Assembly: GCA_934700375.1 (NCBI GenBank)
Contig: CAKUXT010000065.1
Span: 1-9,931, forward strand
From: an uncultured Bacilli bacterium
GTDB lineage: Bacteria > Bacillota_I > Bacilli_A > RFN20 > CAG-288
DNA length: 9,931 nt
Direction: 5' to 3'
The notes beneath the pieces are model-generated. The model was not told where the DNA came from. It did no database searches and was given only the letters and a program-made list of their open reading frames with translations. Shown here piece after piece: positions 1 through 7,175 of this stretch (position 1 is the stretch's first letter; each line of letters begins with the position of its first letter). Position numbers and translations under genes: made by a program.

Positions 1-36
1 CGCCGATGGATGGATTCCCTGGAATCCATCCATCAT
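1..36 (-). CDS. Possible start of an unidentified gene running off the left edge
   Basis: On the minus strand an AAGGAG Shine-Dalgarno (45-50) lies 8 bases before an ATG at 34-36, and the frame stays open to the window edge. It encodes MMDGFQGIHPSA, only 12 residues. The site follows rsmA by about 115 bases on the same strand, with no obvious terminator between, so it could be a fifth operon gene or have its own promoter. The first codons lie in a perfect palindrome (5-34), which could also be a transcript hairpin unrelated to coding. Too little is visible to name a family. The support is the strong ribosome binding site and the open frame only. Confidence 0.35.
   Translation of the reverse strand, partial: MMDGFQGIHPSA
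5..34. repeat. Perfect 14-bp palindrome with 2-base centre
   Basis: The arm GATGGATGGATTCC (5-18) is followed by CT and its exact reverse complement (21-34). As RNA it would form about 13 bp with a 4-base loop. No T-run follows on the plus strand; on the minus strand only four bases remain before the window edge. It therefore cannot be called a terminator from this sequence. On the minus strand it sits over the first codons of the possible edge gene. Confidence 0.8.
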
Positions 37-151
37 TGCTATTGCTCCTTGGTCCAGTGAGAGGGGTGCACTACAATCATCATTCTGACATGCAGTGTAT
101 AAGCTTAATTTATGTTTGAACTGAAGATATTATCGATTACCAACTCTATCT

Positions 152-982
152 TTATTCTTCAACTTGGCTATTTTTAATCTGCTTGATGTGTTCTGTGAGA
201 CCGATGATATCTTCGATATCCATCTGTCTTGCACGAAGAGCAAGACGAGGATTATTTTCTTCCTTCAGGACAGATAATGTAGAGGCGAATTTCGGAGACT
301 GTTTCAGACAGTTGGAAATCGTCTTGTTGGGATCTTTGAATATCGCTTTGAAGATCGGATAAAGAGCAAAGTCGACATCTCTTTTTTTATCGATTCTGAT
401 AAAAGCAGAATCGACTTTCGGAGCAGGATTGAAGCAGGAAGAATCGACATTGGTAAGAAGCGTGACTTCGCCTCTTGCCTTTAAGAAGGCACCTAAAGGA
501 CAGTTCTCTTTCTTTCCTTTGACATACATCAGTTTATCAGCGACTTCTTTTTGAACCATTGCGCCTGCAAGTACAAAGTCTTTTTCCAGCATGTATTCGA
601 ATAATTCGCTTGTGATATTGTAAGGAAGATTTCCGATGAAGACTCTGTCTTCTTTTCTGCTGTATTCATCTGGATTGAATCTTAAAAAGTCAGACTGGAT
701 GATTGTGACATTGTCACTATCATGGAAGATATCATTTAAGATAGCGACCATGTCTCTATCAGCATCGACAGCGACAAGTTTCTTTGCTTTCTTGCTTAAC
801 GGAAGCGTCAATGAGGCAAGACCGGGACCGATTTCGATGATGGTCTCATACTTATCGATGTCCATTCCGTTTACGATTCTTTTGATGATGCCGTCATTGA
901 TCAGGAAGTTCTGACCAAAAGATTTCTTGGCTACCAATCCGTTCTCTTTTAAGAGATTATTAATTCTCTCCAGTTCCGTCAT
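152..982 (-). CDS. rsmA: 16S rRNA (adenine1518-N6/adenine1519-N6)-dimethyltransferase RsmA
   Basis: The enzyme dimethylates two adjacent adenines in the 3'-terminal hairpin of 16S rRNA, using S-adenosylmethionine, during late 30S assembly. Visible motifs are GQNFL (residues 23-27), the SAM-binding EIGPGLASLT (50-59), acidic VDAD (72-75), QSDFL (96-100) and the catalytic NLPYN (118-122). FNPAPKVDS (184-192) marks the start of the C-terminal helical domain. The 276-residue length is normal for the family. The ATG lies inside the end of rnmV (23-nt overlap) and is preceded by a GGAGGA site, so the start is well supported. It is the last recognised gene of the mnmE-tatD-rnmV-rsmA operon. The rnmV-rsmA pairing is classical in Bacillota. 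Confidence 0.97.
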   Translation of the reverse strand: MTELERINNLLKENGLVAKKSFGQNFLINDGIIKRIVNGMDIDKYETIIEIGPGLASLTLPLSKKAKKLVAVDADRDMVAILNDIFHDSDNVTIIQSDFLRFNPDEYSRKEDRVFIGNLPYNITSELFEYMLEKDFVLAGAMVQKEVADKLMYVKGKKENCPLGAFLKARGEVTLLTNVDSSCFNPAPKVDSAFIRIDKKRDVDFALYPIFKAIFKDPNKTISNCLKQSPKFASTLSVLKEENNPRLALRARQMDIEDIIGLTEHIKQIKNSQVEE

Positions 983-1559
983 TCTCTAAGTCCTCCAGAA
1001 TATCGTTCTTTCCTTTTGAAAGCATCAAAAGGGCTTCTTCTACATTTTTGCCGGAAGTATAAGGAATATGATATTTGTTTACCAATATCATTCTCTTCTT
1101 TTTTCCGTTCGGGCCGATCAGACCTAAATCCAGCATGTCTTCCTCTTCTAAAGATAGGTTCTCATCAACATACAGGTCATGACGGATAAAGGGGCGGAGA
1201 TAGTTCTTCAGCGTCTCCATATCCGTTTCAGCAACACCGACTTTGTTCTTTTTGATAGCCTTTGATTTATCGATATGGATCGTAAGACAGGGACCTACCT
1301 GTTTTACGATCTGGTTCTCGATGTTTCTTCCAGGACCATCCGGATCAAGAAGTAGGACAAGCTCTCTGACTTTGCTGACCTCTTTGATGAATTCCATCAC
1401 TTCTCTTCTGATGAATTTGCCGCCTGTCTTGATGACAAAAAGACAACCGAGCTTTTTCAGTCTGTCTTCGTCCATCATTCCTTCTACGACATAGGCGTAT
1501 CTTTTGTTGCTGTCTCTTCCGTTTTCTCTTGTCTCAATTTCAGTTTCAGTCAATTCCAT
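960..1559 (-). CDS. rnmV: Ribonuclease M5 (5S rRNA maturation)
   Basis: RNase M5 is the TOPRIM-fold endonuclease that cuts 5S rRNA precursors on both strands of the stem to give mature ends; it acts with ribosomal protein L18. The TOPRIM signature is clear: VVEG with the catalytic Glu at residue 26, and DPDGPG (72-77) with the Asp pair at 72 and 74. KVGVAE (106-111) matches the conserved K-x-GVE region. Length is 199 residues against about 186 in B. subtilis (from memory). The difference is mostly an N-terminal extension of about 17 residues before the TOPRIM core, with no better start codon inside it. A weak GGAAAAAG site precedes the ATG, and the start overlaps the end of tatD by 14 nt, so translation is probably coupled. 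Confidence 0.95.
   Translation of the reverse strand: MELTETEIETRENGRDSNKRYAYVVEGMMDEDRLKKLGCLFVIKTGGKFIRREVMEFIKEVSKVRELVLLLDPDGPGRNIENQIVKQVGPCLTIHIDKSKAIKKNKVGVAETDMETLKNYLRPFIRHDLYVDENLSLEEEDMLDLGLIGPNGKKKRMILVNKYHIPYTSGKNVEEALLMLSKGKNDILEDLENDGTGEN
991..996 (-). promoter_or_regulatory. Ribosome binding site of rsmA inside rnmV
   Basis: GGAGGA on the minus strand lies within the rnmV coding region, about 8 bases before the rsmA ATG (980-982). It fixes the start of rsmA and implies independent initiation rather than only coupling to rnmV. Confidence 0.85.
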
Positions 1560-2325
1560 AAAATCTTTTTCCGTTTCTATATAGTATTTCTGCCATCTCT
1601 TCCTTGTCGATACCCTTCAAAGATGCGATCTTTTCAATGATGAGAGGAAGGAAAGAGGGCTCGTTCATCTCTCCTCTATGTGGAACAGGAGCCAGATAAG
1701 GGCAATCTGTTTCACTGAGGAAGATGTTTTCATCTTCCTTGATGATGATATTCACTAATGTCTTTGCGTTCTTGAACGTGGAGACACCGCCGATACCGAT
1801 ATGGACTTCAATGGGAAGCTTCAGATATTCTTCCAATACTTCATAGCTTCCGCTATAGCAGTGAAGATCGATCTTCGGAGGCAGTTCCTTCTTGATGATA
1901 TTCAATGTATCGAAGTCAGCATCTCTTGTATGGATGACAATCGGTAAAGAGAGTTCCTTGGCAAGATGAATCTGTTCGATGAATCTCTTCTTCTGAAGTT
2001 CTTTTGTCTCTTCGCTTTTATCGTAGTGGTAATCCAATCCGATTTCACCGATCGCGTAAATGTTATTTCTGTTCTCTCTGATGATTTGATAGGCAGCGCT
2101 AAAATATTCATCATTCTCTTTTGCAAATTCTGGATGAATTCCTAATACAGCTTTACAACAGGAATATTCTTTTGACAGAGAAAGAATGCGTTCTAAAGAA
2201 GGGAGGGAATCTCCGTTGTTAAAAAGATATTCGACTCCGTTTTCTTTTGCACGTGAAATGACTTCATCACGAATAGGATAGATTTGATCTGCGTTGATAT
2301 GGCAGTGTGTATCAATGATTCTCAT
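1546..2325 (-). CDS. tatD: TatD family metal-dependent hydrolase (DNase)
   Basis: A TIM-barrel metallohydrolase of the TatD/YabD family, cytoplasmic, with 3'-5' DNase activity shown for E. coli and other members. The metal ligands are in place: HCH (residues 7-9), Glu94 in GEIGLDYH (92-99... starting GEIG), His132 in IHTRDA, His155 in HCYSGS and Asp207 in ETDCPYLAPVPHRG. The 259-residue length is typical. It lies 2 nt after the mnmE stop with no recognisable Shine-Dalgarno, so it is probably translated by re-initiation after MnmE. The stop is TGA, which shows TGA is not a sense codon here. In B. subtilis the homologue yabD also sits just upstream of the rnmV-ksgA pair, so this neighbourhood is conserved. 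The physiological substrate is unknown. Confidence 0.95.
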   Translation of the reverse strand: MRIIDTHCHINADQIYPIRDEVISRAKENGVEYLFNNGDSLPSLERILSLSKEYSCCKAVLGIHPEFAKENDEYFSAAYQIIRENRNNIYAIGEIGLDYHYDKSEETKELQKKRFIEQIHLAKELSLPIVIHTRDADFDTLNIIKKELPPKIDLHCYSGSYEVLEEYLKLPIEVHIGIGGVSTFKNAKTLVNIIIKEDENIFLSETDCPYLAPVPHRGEMNEPSFLPLIIEKIASLKGIDKEEMAEILYRNGKRFYGID

Positions 2326-2327
2326 AG

Positions 2328-3686
2328 TTATTTACCGAGGCAGAACTTGCTGAACAAGGTCTGATAGATGTCTTCCATCGTCTGTGTCTCATGCTTTCCC
2401 ATCATATCATTGATCAGGGAGATGATGACTCTCATGGTATCAGAAGCAATATCGACCTGCATTGTATTGATGATTGCATCTCTTGCACGGATTGCCTGCT
2501 CCATGATCTTTGTCAGATAATCCTCTTCTCTCTGTCCTAAGAATGCACTCTCTTCTTTCTTGTTGAGATCAAGAAGAGAGAAAATCTGTTCAATCAGGGG
2601 ATTGATATCATCAGAAAGAGAACAGATAGAGATATCAGCATCATCATTCTGATTTCCTAAATCTTTCTTGGTTGCGATTTTAATGACTTTCTTGTCTTTA
2701 AGAAGAGACTGAATTTTGATATCCTGATCGATTTCTTTAAAACCGGTATCACTGCAAAGAAGGATAAGATCGCTGTTTTCCATTGTCTTATAGGAACGCT
2801 GAATTCCTAAGTTTTCGACGAAGTCACTTGTCTCTCTAAGACCAGCTGTATCTTTAAAGCGGAACAAGATTCCGTTGATTTCCTTTTCTCCTTCGACAAC
2901 ATCTCTTGTTGTACCAGGAATTGGTGAAACAATCGCTTTGTCCTCTCCTAAGATTGCATTGAGAAGCGTTGATTTTCCGACATTTGGTTCTCCTGCGATG
3001 CAGATCTGGAATCCCTGATATTCTTTGTTTGCTTTCTTTGTCTTTTTCAAAATATCTGAAATATCAGCAATATCCTTGTTCAGCTTCTTTGCAATTGAAA
3101 TGAGGACTTCATCGTAATCATCGTTCTCTGTTTCGCTGTACTGGTTTTCGACAAAATATTCAAGCTGAGCCAGGTATCCTAAGAAGGTATTTTTGATTCC
3201 TTCTACAATCTTGGTGTTGTTTCCGCTGAGTGTCTTTGTTGCAATCTCTTTTGCTCTTTTGCTGGTGCTGTTGATGAGATCGTTGATTCCTTCTGCCTTG
3301 AGAAGATCCATTTTTCCGTTGTAATAGGCCTGAGCTGAGAATTCTCCTTTTTCCGCTCTTCTTGCTCCATAGTGAATAAGGGTTTCCATCAGTTCATCGA
3401 CGACAAACATGGAACCATGCGTGGAGAAATCGACGGAATCAAAACCGGTATAGGACTTTGGTCCTTTATAGAAGGTAATGACACATTCATCGATTGGATT
3501 GTCAGTAATGTTCTTATCCTTATAGACCTTTACAAAATAGGCATGATTAGGAAGAAGCTCACTGACATCCTTTCTGATGATATGAGAAAGAATGTCCAGA
3601 GTCTTGTCTCCGGATAGACGTACTGTCGCTAACGCGCTCTTATAGGGTGCTGTTGATAAAGCACAAATGGTATCAAAGATTAACAT
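2328..3686 (-). CDS. mnmE: tRNA uridine-5-carboxymethylaminomethyl(34) synthesis GTPase MnmE
   Basis: With MnmG, this GTPase installs the (carboxymethyl)aminomethyl group on wobble uridine 34 of tRNAs that read split-box codons. The N-terminal tetrahydrofolate domain carries DTICALSTAPYKSALATVR near the start. The helical domain follows, including NGKMDLLKAEGINDLINS (123-140). The inserted G domain has GEPNVGKS (232-239), TTRDVVEG (259-266) and DTAGLRE (279-285). The G4 motif reads TKKD (339-342) where NKxD is usual. The protein ends in CLGK, a conservative form of the family's essential C-x-GK tail. The 452-residue length is normal. The start is fixed by homology and by lack of any upstream in-frame start. 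The ATG sits at the predicted +1 of its own promoter with no Shine-Dalgarno. It is first in the operon. Confidence 0.97.
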   Translation of the reverse strand: MLIFDTICALSTAPYKSALATVRLSGDKTLDILSHIIRKDVSELLPNHAYFVKVYKDKNITDNPIDECVITFYKGPKSYTGFDSVDFSTHGSMFVVDELMETLIHYGARRAEKGEFSAQAYYNGKMDLLKAEGINDLINSTSKRAKEIATKTLSGNNTKIVEGIKNTFLGYLAQLEYFVENQYSETENDDYDEVLISIAKKLNKDIADISDILKKTKKANKEYQGFQICIAGEPNVGKSTLLNAILGEDKAIVSPIPGTTRDVVEGEKEINGILFRFKDTAGLRETSDFVENLGIQRSYKTMENSDLILLCSDTGFKEIDQDIKIQSLLKDKKVIKIATKKDLGNQNDDADISICSLSDDINPLIEQIFSLLDLNKKEESAFLGQREEDYLTKIMEQAIRARDAIINTMQVDIASDTMRVIISLINDMMGKHETQTMEDIYQTLFSKFCLGK

Positions 3687-3692
3687 GTGAAA

Positions 3693-3701
3693 ATTATAGC
3701 A
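3693..3701 (-). promoter_or_regulatory. Extended -10 promoter of the mnmE operon, apparently leaderless
   Basis: On the minus strand the sequence reads TGC-TATAAT, an ideal extended -10 element. It is followed by TTTCAC and then the mnmE ATG (3684-3686). Six bases between the -10 and the ATG place the expected +1 on the A of the start codon. The -35 region is poor (GATAGA at 17-bp spacing), as often seen with extended -10 promoters. A 10-bp palindrome CTATCGATAG (3717-3726) covers the -35 position and could bind a regulator, though this is speculative. Confidence 0.65.
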
Positions 3702-3774
3702 CGAAAGAGCGCTTATCTATCGATAGGCAGTGAAATATCTTCTTGATCGATATCTGTCTTTCGTATGATGAGTG

Positions 3775-3806
3775 AAAAAGAAATCGGTCATCCGAAGATG
3801 ACCGAT
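3775..3806 (-). terminator. Intrinsic terminator of the M6 protease gene
   Basis: A perfect 10-bp stem, ATCGGTCATC (3797-3806 on the minus strand) and its complement (3783-3792), closes on a TTCG loop with the stable C(UUCG)G arrangement. It is followed by TTCTTTTTC. It starts 12 bases after the protease stop codon and insulates the mnmE operon downstream. Confidence 0.88.
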
Positions 3807-3818
3807 CAATGATGCTTG

Positions 3819-6056
3819 TTAAGCTAAGTCTGTGAAGGTAACAGAATAGGAGAACGGATTCTTATTGTTGAATGCCTTCTTGTTGAACTGTGTGAGATAG
3901 TCGTTTAGTGTGAAGGTATCATTCTTCTTGAACAGCGCGGAATTAGAGGCGGGATTGCTCTTTGAAATCAGCTTTCCGTCTTTGGAGATGAGACGAATCT
4001 CATCGAATGCATTGCACTCTTCAGGAAGTCCGTATCTTATTTCGGAACGGCTTCCCTCTTCGGAGTTGCTGATGACCTTGGCGATGAGATCTTCATTTCC
4101 TTCTTCAAAAGGAGAGGAAGGATCTTCATAAAGGGAGAAGGCAAAGTCGTTATCTTCCTTGACTGTTACTTTTGCCATTCTGTTATCGACATGATAGACT
4201 CTTGCACCGCTTCCCTCAATATGTTTGACCTTGTAGCAGTCATAATCATACTGGTTCATGTTCTTGTCGGTATAGTAATCGACAACAACATATTCGTCCA
4301 TGGTATTGAAGACGATTTTTCCATCTTTGTTCTTCTTCAATGTCTTATTGTCATCCGGGATGACAATAACTGCATTTTTCTTCTGTGAAGATGGGATGGT
4401 AATCGTGCAATCGCCATAGACAACATAAGGAGTAATCCAGTTGAGATAGAGCTTGGAGAACGGATTCTGATCACCGACATTGTTATCCATCATGTCAGCA
4501 TTGCCGACAGGTGCATAGTCGTTGGAAGTGCCACTGCTGTTATAGGAGTAGTAATCTTTCAGACCGAGCATATGTCCGGTTTCATGGATCAGAACATGGG
4601 CGTCGCATTCTCTGTTTAAGAACGGGCCATAGGAAGACTGGGCGTAATAGGCGTCATTGATGAAGTCGATGCTTGCCCAGCCGAAGCAGTTGGCAATCGG
4701 CTTCTCTTTTGTTTCATTGACGGAATTTGTAGAAGAGGTGAAGGCCCAGGTGATATTGTTGCTGGCTGCTGCTTTGTGAAGATAGACAAACCAGATGCCA
4801 TCGACATATCCGTCGCTGTCGCTGTCGTAGTCATTTAAGTCGAGATGATATTCTTTCTCGGCCCAGTTCAGTGCGAGCTGAGGAAGCTCGAAGACACTGT
4901 CTTCTGTATAGCCTGCAAACTTGTTGTATTTGGAATCGATGCTGCTTGGAGAGAAGAATCCGGTTGTTCCGCCAGTGAAATCGAGCTGACCGAAAGAGGA
5001 TTTGTAATAGTAGGAATGAACAGATTCGAAGTAGAGGTTGGAAGACTTTCCGAAGAAGGCTTTGTTGATGAGGTTCCAGTTATCTGCAGTTGCCAGTTTC
5101 TCGTCGCCAGGCGTGATGACAGGGATGACAAGGAGAGGAACTTTTCCGGTGGACGGCGTGAACTTCCAATTAGTGAAGTTCTTTTTGGAGAAGTCTTCGA
5201 TGTTGTATTCGTTGACGACTTCATCGGGGGAATAGTATCCTTTTCCTTCTGTCTTTTCTTTGGCAGTGTTCTTGATCGTCACTGTCATATCAGTATCATC
5301 TTCATCCCAGGTGATGGTGTTATCGACATACTGCTTCGGTGTTGTGAGCGTGTTTTCAGGAATGCAGGTGACAGAATAGTAAGTCTTCAGCTCTTTTTTG
5401 TCCCAACCGGTGTAAAGAAGATAGACGTTATAGACACCACATCCTTCAAAACGATAGGAATCAGTCACGACAGTATCATCGATCATGATTGTGTAGTCTT
5501 CAACGACAGCGGTATAGTTTCTTGTATACTTTCCGCTTGTCTTTGTCTTCAGTGTGACTTCAAGACCAGTGGGATCGAACTTGTCTCCGGCAAGATAAGA
5601 GGTCTTATCAGCGGCTTTGGTGATGACGATAGACTGGGTGAGCGCTCTTGCTGGGTTGACCTGAAGGGTAAAGGAGGAAGAAACCCATCCTTCTTTGACG
5701 ACATTGATCTTCAAATCACCGACCTGCATGATGTGGTCAGCTTCTTTGACTTCCTCTTTGTTGTAATCATAGATGAGTGTGAAGTCTGTGATCTCTTCTT
5801 CGCTTATCAGTTCCTGATTGTTGGAATAGGTGGACTGATAAACGCTGAGCCCTTCAAAAGAAACCGGTTCATATTGATAGTAATCTGTTTTCTTCGGTTC
5901 TGATTTGATAATGAGCTTCTTGTTCTGATTGATTGTTTCTTTTATTTCGGTATCAGTGCTTGGCTTGCTTTCGCTGTTTTGATCTTTTTTGCAGGAAGGA
6001 AGAGATAGAGCGATGACTGCAAAGAGAGATATCCATAACTTTTTCGTATTTTTCAT
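3819..6056 (-). CDS. Surface lipoprotein with Ig-like repeats and M6-type zinc metalloprotease domain
   Basis: A predicted secreted, lipid-anchored protease of 745 residues. A basic N-terminus and hydrophobic stretch (about 5-20) end in the lipobox LPSC, with Cys22 the lipidation site, followed by a polar linker. Two bacterial Ig-like (Big_3-style) units follow: about 50-133 and 145-235, the latter with the KTSYLAGDKFDPTGLEV pattern. The catalytic domain (about 300-600) has SYYYKSSFGQLDFTGG (348-363), a Ca-binding-like DYDSDSDGYVDG (409-420), and the zinc site HETGH (491-495) extended as HETGHMLGLKD. Asp501 is the likely third ligand, as in M6 (immune inhibitor A) peptidases. A later MMD lies near a possible Met-turn. 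No LPxTG or repeat anchor is seen at the C-terminus. It is transcribed alone: promoter at 6091-6119, AAGGCGG site 7 bases before the ATG, terminator after the stop. The substrate is unknown; a role in degrading host, dietary or bacterial protein is inference. Confidence 0.92.
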   Translation of the reverse strand: MKNTKKLWISLFAVIALSLPSCKKDQNSESKPSTDTEIKETINQNKKLIIKSEPKKTDYYQYEPVSFEGLSVYQSTYSNNQELISEEEITDFTLIYDYNKEEVKEADHIMQVGDLKINVVKEGWVSSSFTLQVNPARALTQSIVITKAADKTSYLAGDKFDPTGLEVTLKTKTSGKYTRNYTAVVEDYTIMIDDTVVTDSYRFEGCGVYNVYLLYTGWDKKELKTYYSVTCIPENTLTTPKQYVDNTITWDEDDTDMTVTIKNTAKEKTEGKGYYSPDEVVNEYNIEDFSKKNFTNWKFTPSTGKVPLLVIPVITPGDEKLATADNWNLINKAFFGKSSNLYFESVHSYYYKSSFGQLDFTGGTTGFFSPSSIDSKYNKFAGYTEDSVFELPQLALNWAEKEYHLDLNDYDSDSDGYVDGIWFVYLHKAAASNNITWAFTSSTNSVNETKEKPIANCFGWASIDFINDAYYAQSSYGPFLNRECDAHVLIHETGHMLGLKDYYSYNSSGTSNDYAPVGNADMMDNNVGDQNPFSKLYLNWITPYVVYGDCTITIPSSQKKNAVIVIPDDNKTLKKNKDGKIVFNTMDEYVVVDYYTDKNMNQYDYDCYKVKHIEGSGARVYHVDNRMAKVTVKEDNDFAFSLYEDPSSPFEEGNEDLIAKVISNSEEGSRSEIRYGLPEECNAFDEIRLISKDGKLISKSNPASNSALFKKNDTFTLNDYLTQFNKKAFNNKNPFSYSVTFTDLA

Positions 6057-6090
6057 ACTGTTTCCGCCTTATTTATAAATAACGTCAATC

Positions 6091-6119
6091 ATTATATATC
6101 AATAAAGAAGAAATATTAA
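6091..6119 (-). promoter_or_regulatory. Promoter of the M6 protease gene
   Basis: On the minus strand TTAATA (6114-6119) and a perfect TATAAT (6091-6096) are 17 bp apart. The expected start is near 6084, giving a leader of about 28 bases that holds the AAGGCGG ribosome site. The promoter faces away from the SDR gene, so this is a divergent intergenic region. Confidence 0.55.
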
Positions 6120-6149
6120 AATAAGCTTGAAACTTTCTTGTGGCCTATA

Positions 6150-6158
6150 TGCCATAAT
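6150..6158 (+). promoter_or_regulatory. Possible extended -10 promoter of the SDR gene
   Basis: TGC-CATAAT is an extended -10 match (5 of 6 in the hexamer), giving a leader of about 49 bases. The nearest -35-like TTGAAA (6127-6132) is 20 bp upstream, too far for normal spacing, so only the extended -10 supports the call. Confidence 0.35.
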
Positions 6159-6196
6159 GTTAGATAAGTGTCTTAGATTTTGTTATCATATTCTTC

Positions 6197-6203
6197 AAGG
6201 AGA
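6197..6203 (+). promoter_or_regulatory. Ribosome binding site that fixes the SDR start
   Basis: AAGGAGA precedes the ATG at 6214, with 11 bases between GGAG and the start. The frame is open upstream as far as 6127, but that extension has no such site, lies across the promoter, and precedes the conserved dinucleotide-binding N-terminus. Confidence 0.8.
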
Positions 6204-6213
6204 AACAGAATTT

Positions 6214-6963
6214 ATGAAAGCATTGATTACAGGCGGAACAAGCGGTATCGGTTTATGTATCGCCGATGAATTATTAAAGAGAGGATATGAAGTCAAAGTC
6301 GTATCCAGAAAAGAAGGAGACCTCCCTTCTTTAAGAAAGAAATATCCTAATGGAAAGATCGATTTTGCCTCTTATGATTTAGTGAAAGAGGAAGAATGCT
6401 ATCGTCTTTTGGATGATACAAAAGAAGAGGATTATGACCTCTTTGTCAACAATGCCGGATATGGCGATATCGGAAGAATCACAGAGACAAGCTTAGAGAA
6501 AGAAGTCAATATGCTCAAGCTCAATGACATCGCTACCTTGATCCTTGTCAAATCCTATCTCCTTCGCTTCATCGAAAAAGGAAAGGGAAGAGTTCTGACT
6601 GTCGCTTCTGCTGCCGCTTTCGGTGTAGCACCTTATATGAATGTCTATTATGCCAGCAAAGCCTTTGTCTATTCTCTTGCCCATGGCTATTACAGAGAAC
6701 TGAAGGATATGAAATCCAAAGTCACCATCTCTGTTCTTTGCCCTGGCCCTGTCAAGACAAGATTCGAAGAGGTTGCCAACGCAAAGTTCAACATCTCTTC
6801 TTTGCAGGCTGACAAGGTTGCTGCCTATGCCGTCAAGAAGACGTTGAAAGGTAAGCTTGAGATCGTACCTGGATTCAAGATCAAATGCGGACATGTTTTC
6901 GCTCACTTTGTTCCGAAGAAATTCATCAGCAAAGTTTTAAGAAAACAGTCTGAGATGAAATAA
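6214..6963 (+). CDS. Short-chain dehydrogenase/reductase (classical SDR)
   Basis: A 249-residue NAD(P)-dependent oxidoreductase with a single Rossmann fold. Visible family motifs are TGGTSGIG (residues 6-13, cofactor binding), NNAG (79-82), the catalytic Ser132, the Tyr145-x3-Lys149 pair in YYASK, and CPGPVKT (176-182). Basic residues near the end of the second strand (SRK, 31-33) suggest NADPH preference, as in related YqjQ/DltE-type SDRs; this is inference. The start at 6214 is chosen from the ribosome site and because MKALITGGTSGIG is the normal SDR beginning. The C-terminus is basic and partly hydrophobic (about 222-243), which could allow peripheral membrane contact. It is a single-gene unit between a divergent promoter region and its own terminator. 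The substrate cannot be read from sequence. Confidence 0.93.
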   Translation: MKALITGGTSGIGLCIADELLKRGYEVKVVSRKEGDLPSLRKKYPNGKIDFASYDLVKEEECYRLLDDTKEEDYDLFVNNAGYGDIGRITETSLEKEVNMLKLNDIATLILVKSYLLRFIEKGKGRVLTVASAAAFGVAPYMNVYYASKAFVYSLAHGYYRELKDMKSKVTISVLCPGPVKTRFEEVANAKFNISSLQADKVAAYAVKKTLKGKLEIVPGFKIKCGHVFAHFVPKKFISKVLRKQSEMK

Positions 6964-6980
6964 AGATATTGTTGATTTAT

Positions 6981-7008
6981 GCCTGTGTCTTATTTGACAT
7001 GGGTTTTT
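6981..7008 (+). terminator. Probable intrinsic terminator of the SDR gene
   Basis: CCTGTGTC (6982-6989) pairs with GACATGGG (6996-7003) through 8 bp, two of them G-U, with a 6-base loop. TTTTTCT follows at once. It lies 18 bases after the SDR stop codon. Confidence 0.65.
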
Positions 7009-7047
7009 CTATTGTCGAAAAAATGAATGAAGGATTAGAGCGATTTA

Positions 7048-7086
7048 TATTGCGCAAATATTGACATTACTTAGTTTTGCGCAATA
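7048..7086. repeat. Inverted repeat with TTGCGCAA cores
   Basis: TATTGCGCAAA (7048-7058) and its exact reverse complement (7076-7086) are separated by 17 bases. Each arm contains the self-palindrome TTGCGCAA (7050-7057 and 7077-7084), 27 bp apart. A TTGACA (7061-7066) lies between, 16 bp before AATAAG (7083-7088), so the arms could flank or cover a weak promoter. An operator pair is the simplest reading; as RNA it could also form a stem-loop. Confidence 0.65.
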
Positions 7087-7175
7087 AGAGTTTATGAATG
7101 AAAGCTGGATTGATATATCTTACGCTTGAAAATTTGTTTATTTGTTTGCCTTTTCTTGACTGAATGCGGTAGGTT

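Noticed and set aside
1546..1548. TGA read as tryptophan (Mycoplasma code)
   Set aside because: TGA ends tatD at the expected protein length and overlaps the rnmV start properly; Trp codons in the genes read through are TGG.
4845..5903. Long open frame (352 codons) on the plus strand
   Set aside because: It lies wholly antisense within the M6 lipoprotein gene, has no family motifs, and is a codon-bias shadow of a gene with clear lipobox and zinc-site motifs.
6127..6213. N-terminal extension of the SDR from an upstream TTG
   Set aside because: It crosses the promoter region, lacks a ribosome site, and precedes the standard SDR beginning at 6214, which has AAGGAGA.
7023..7129. Two tiny ATG frames (13 and 11 codons) before the ATPase
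   Set aside because: No Shine-Dalgarno, no similarity to a known leader peptide, and length expected by chance.
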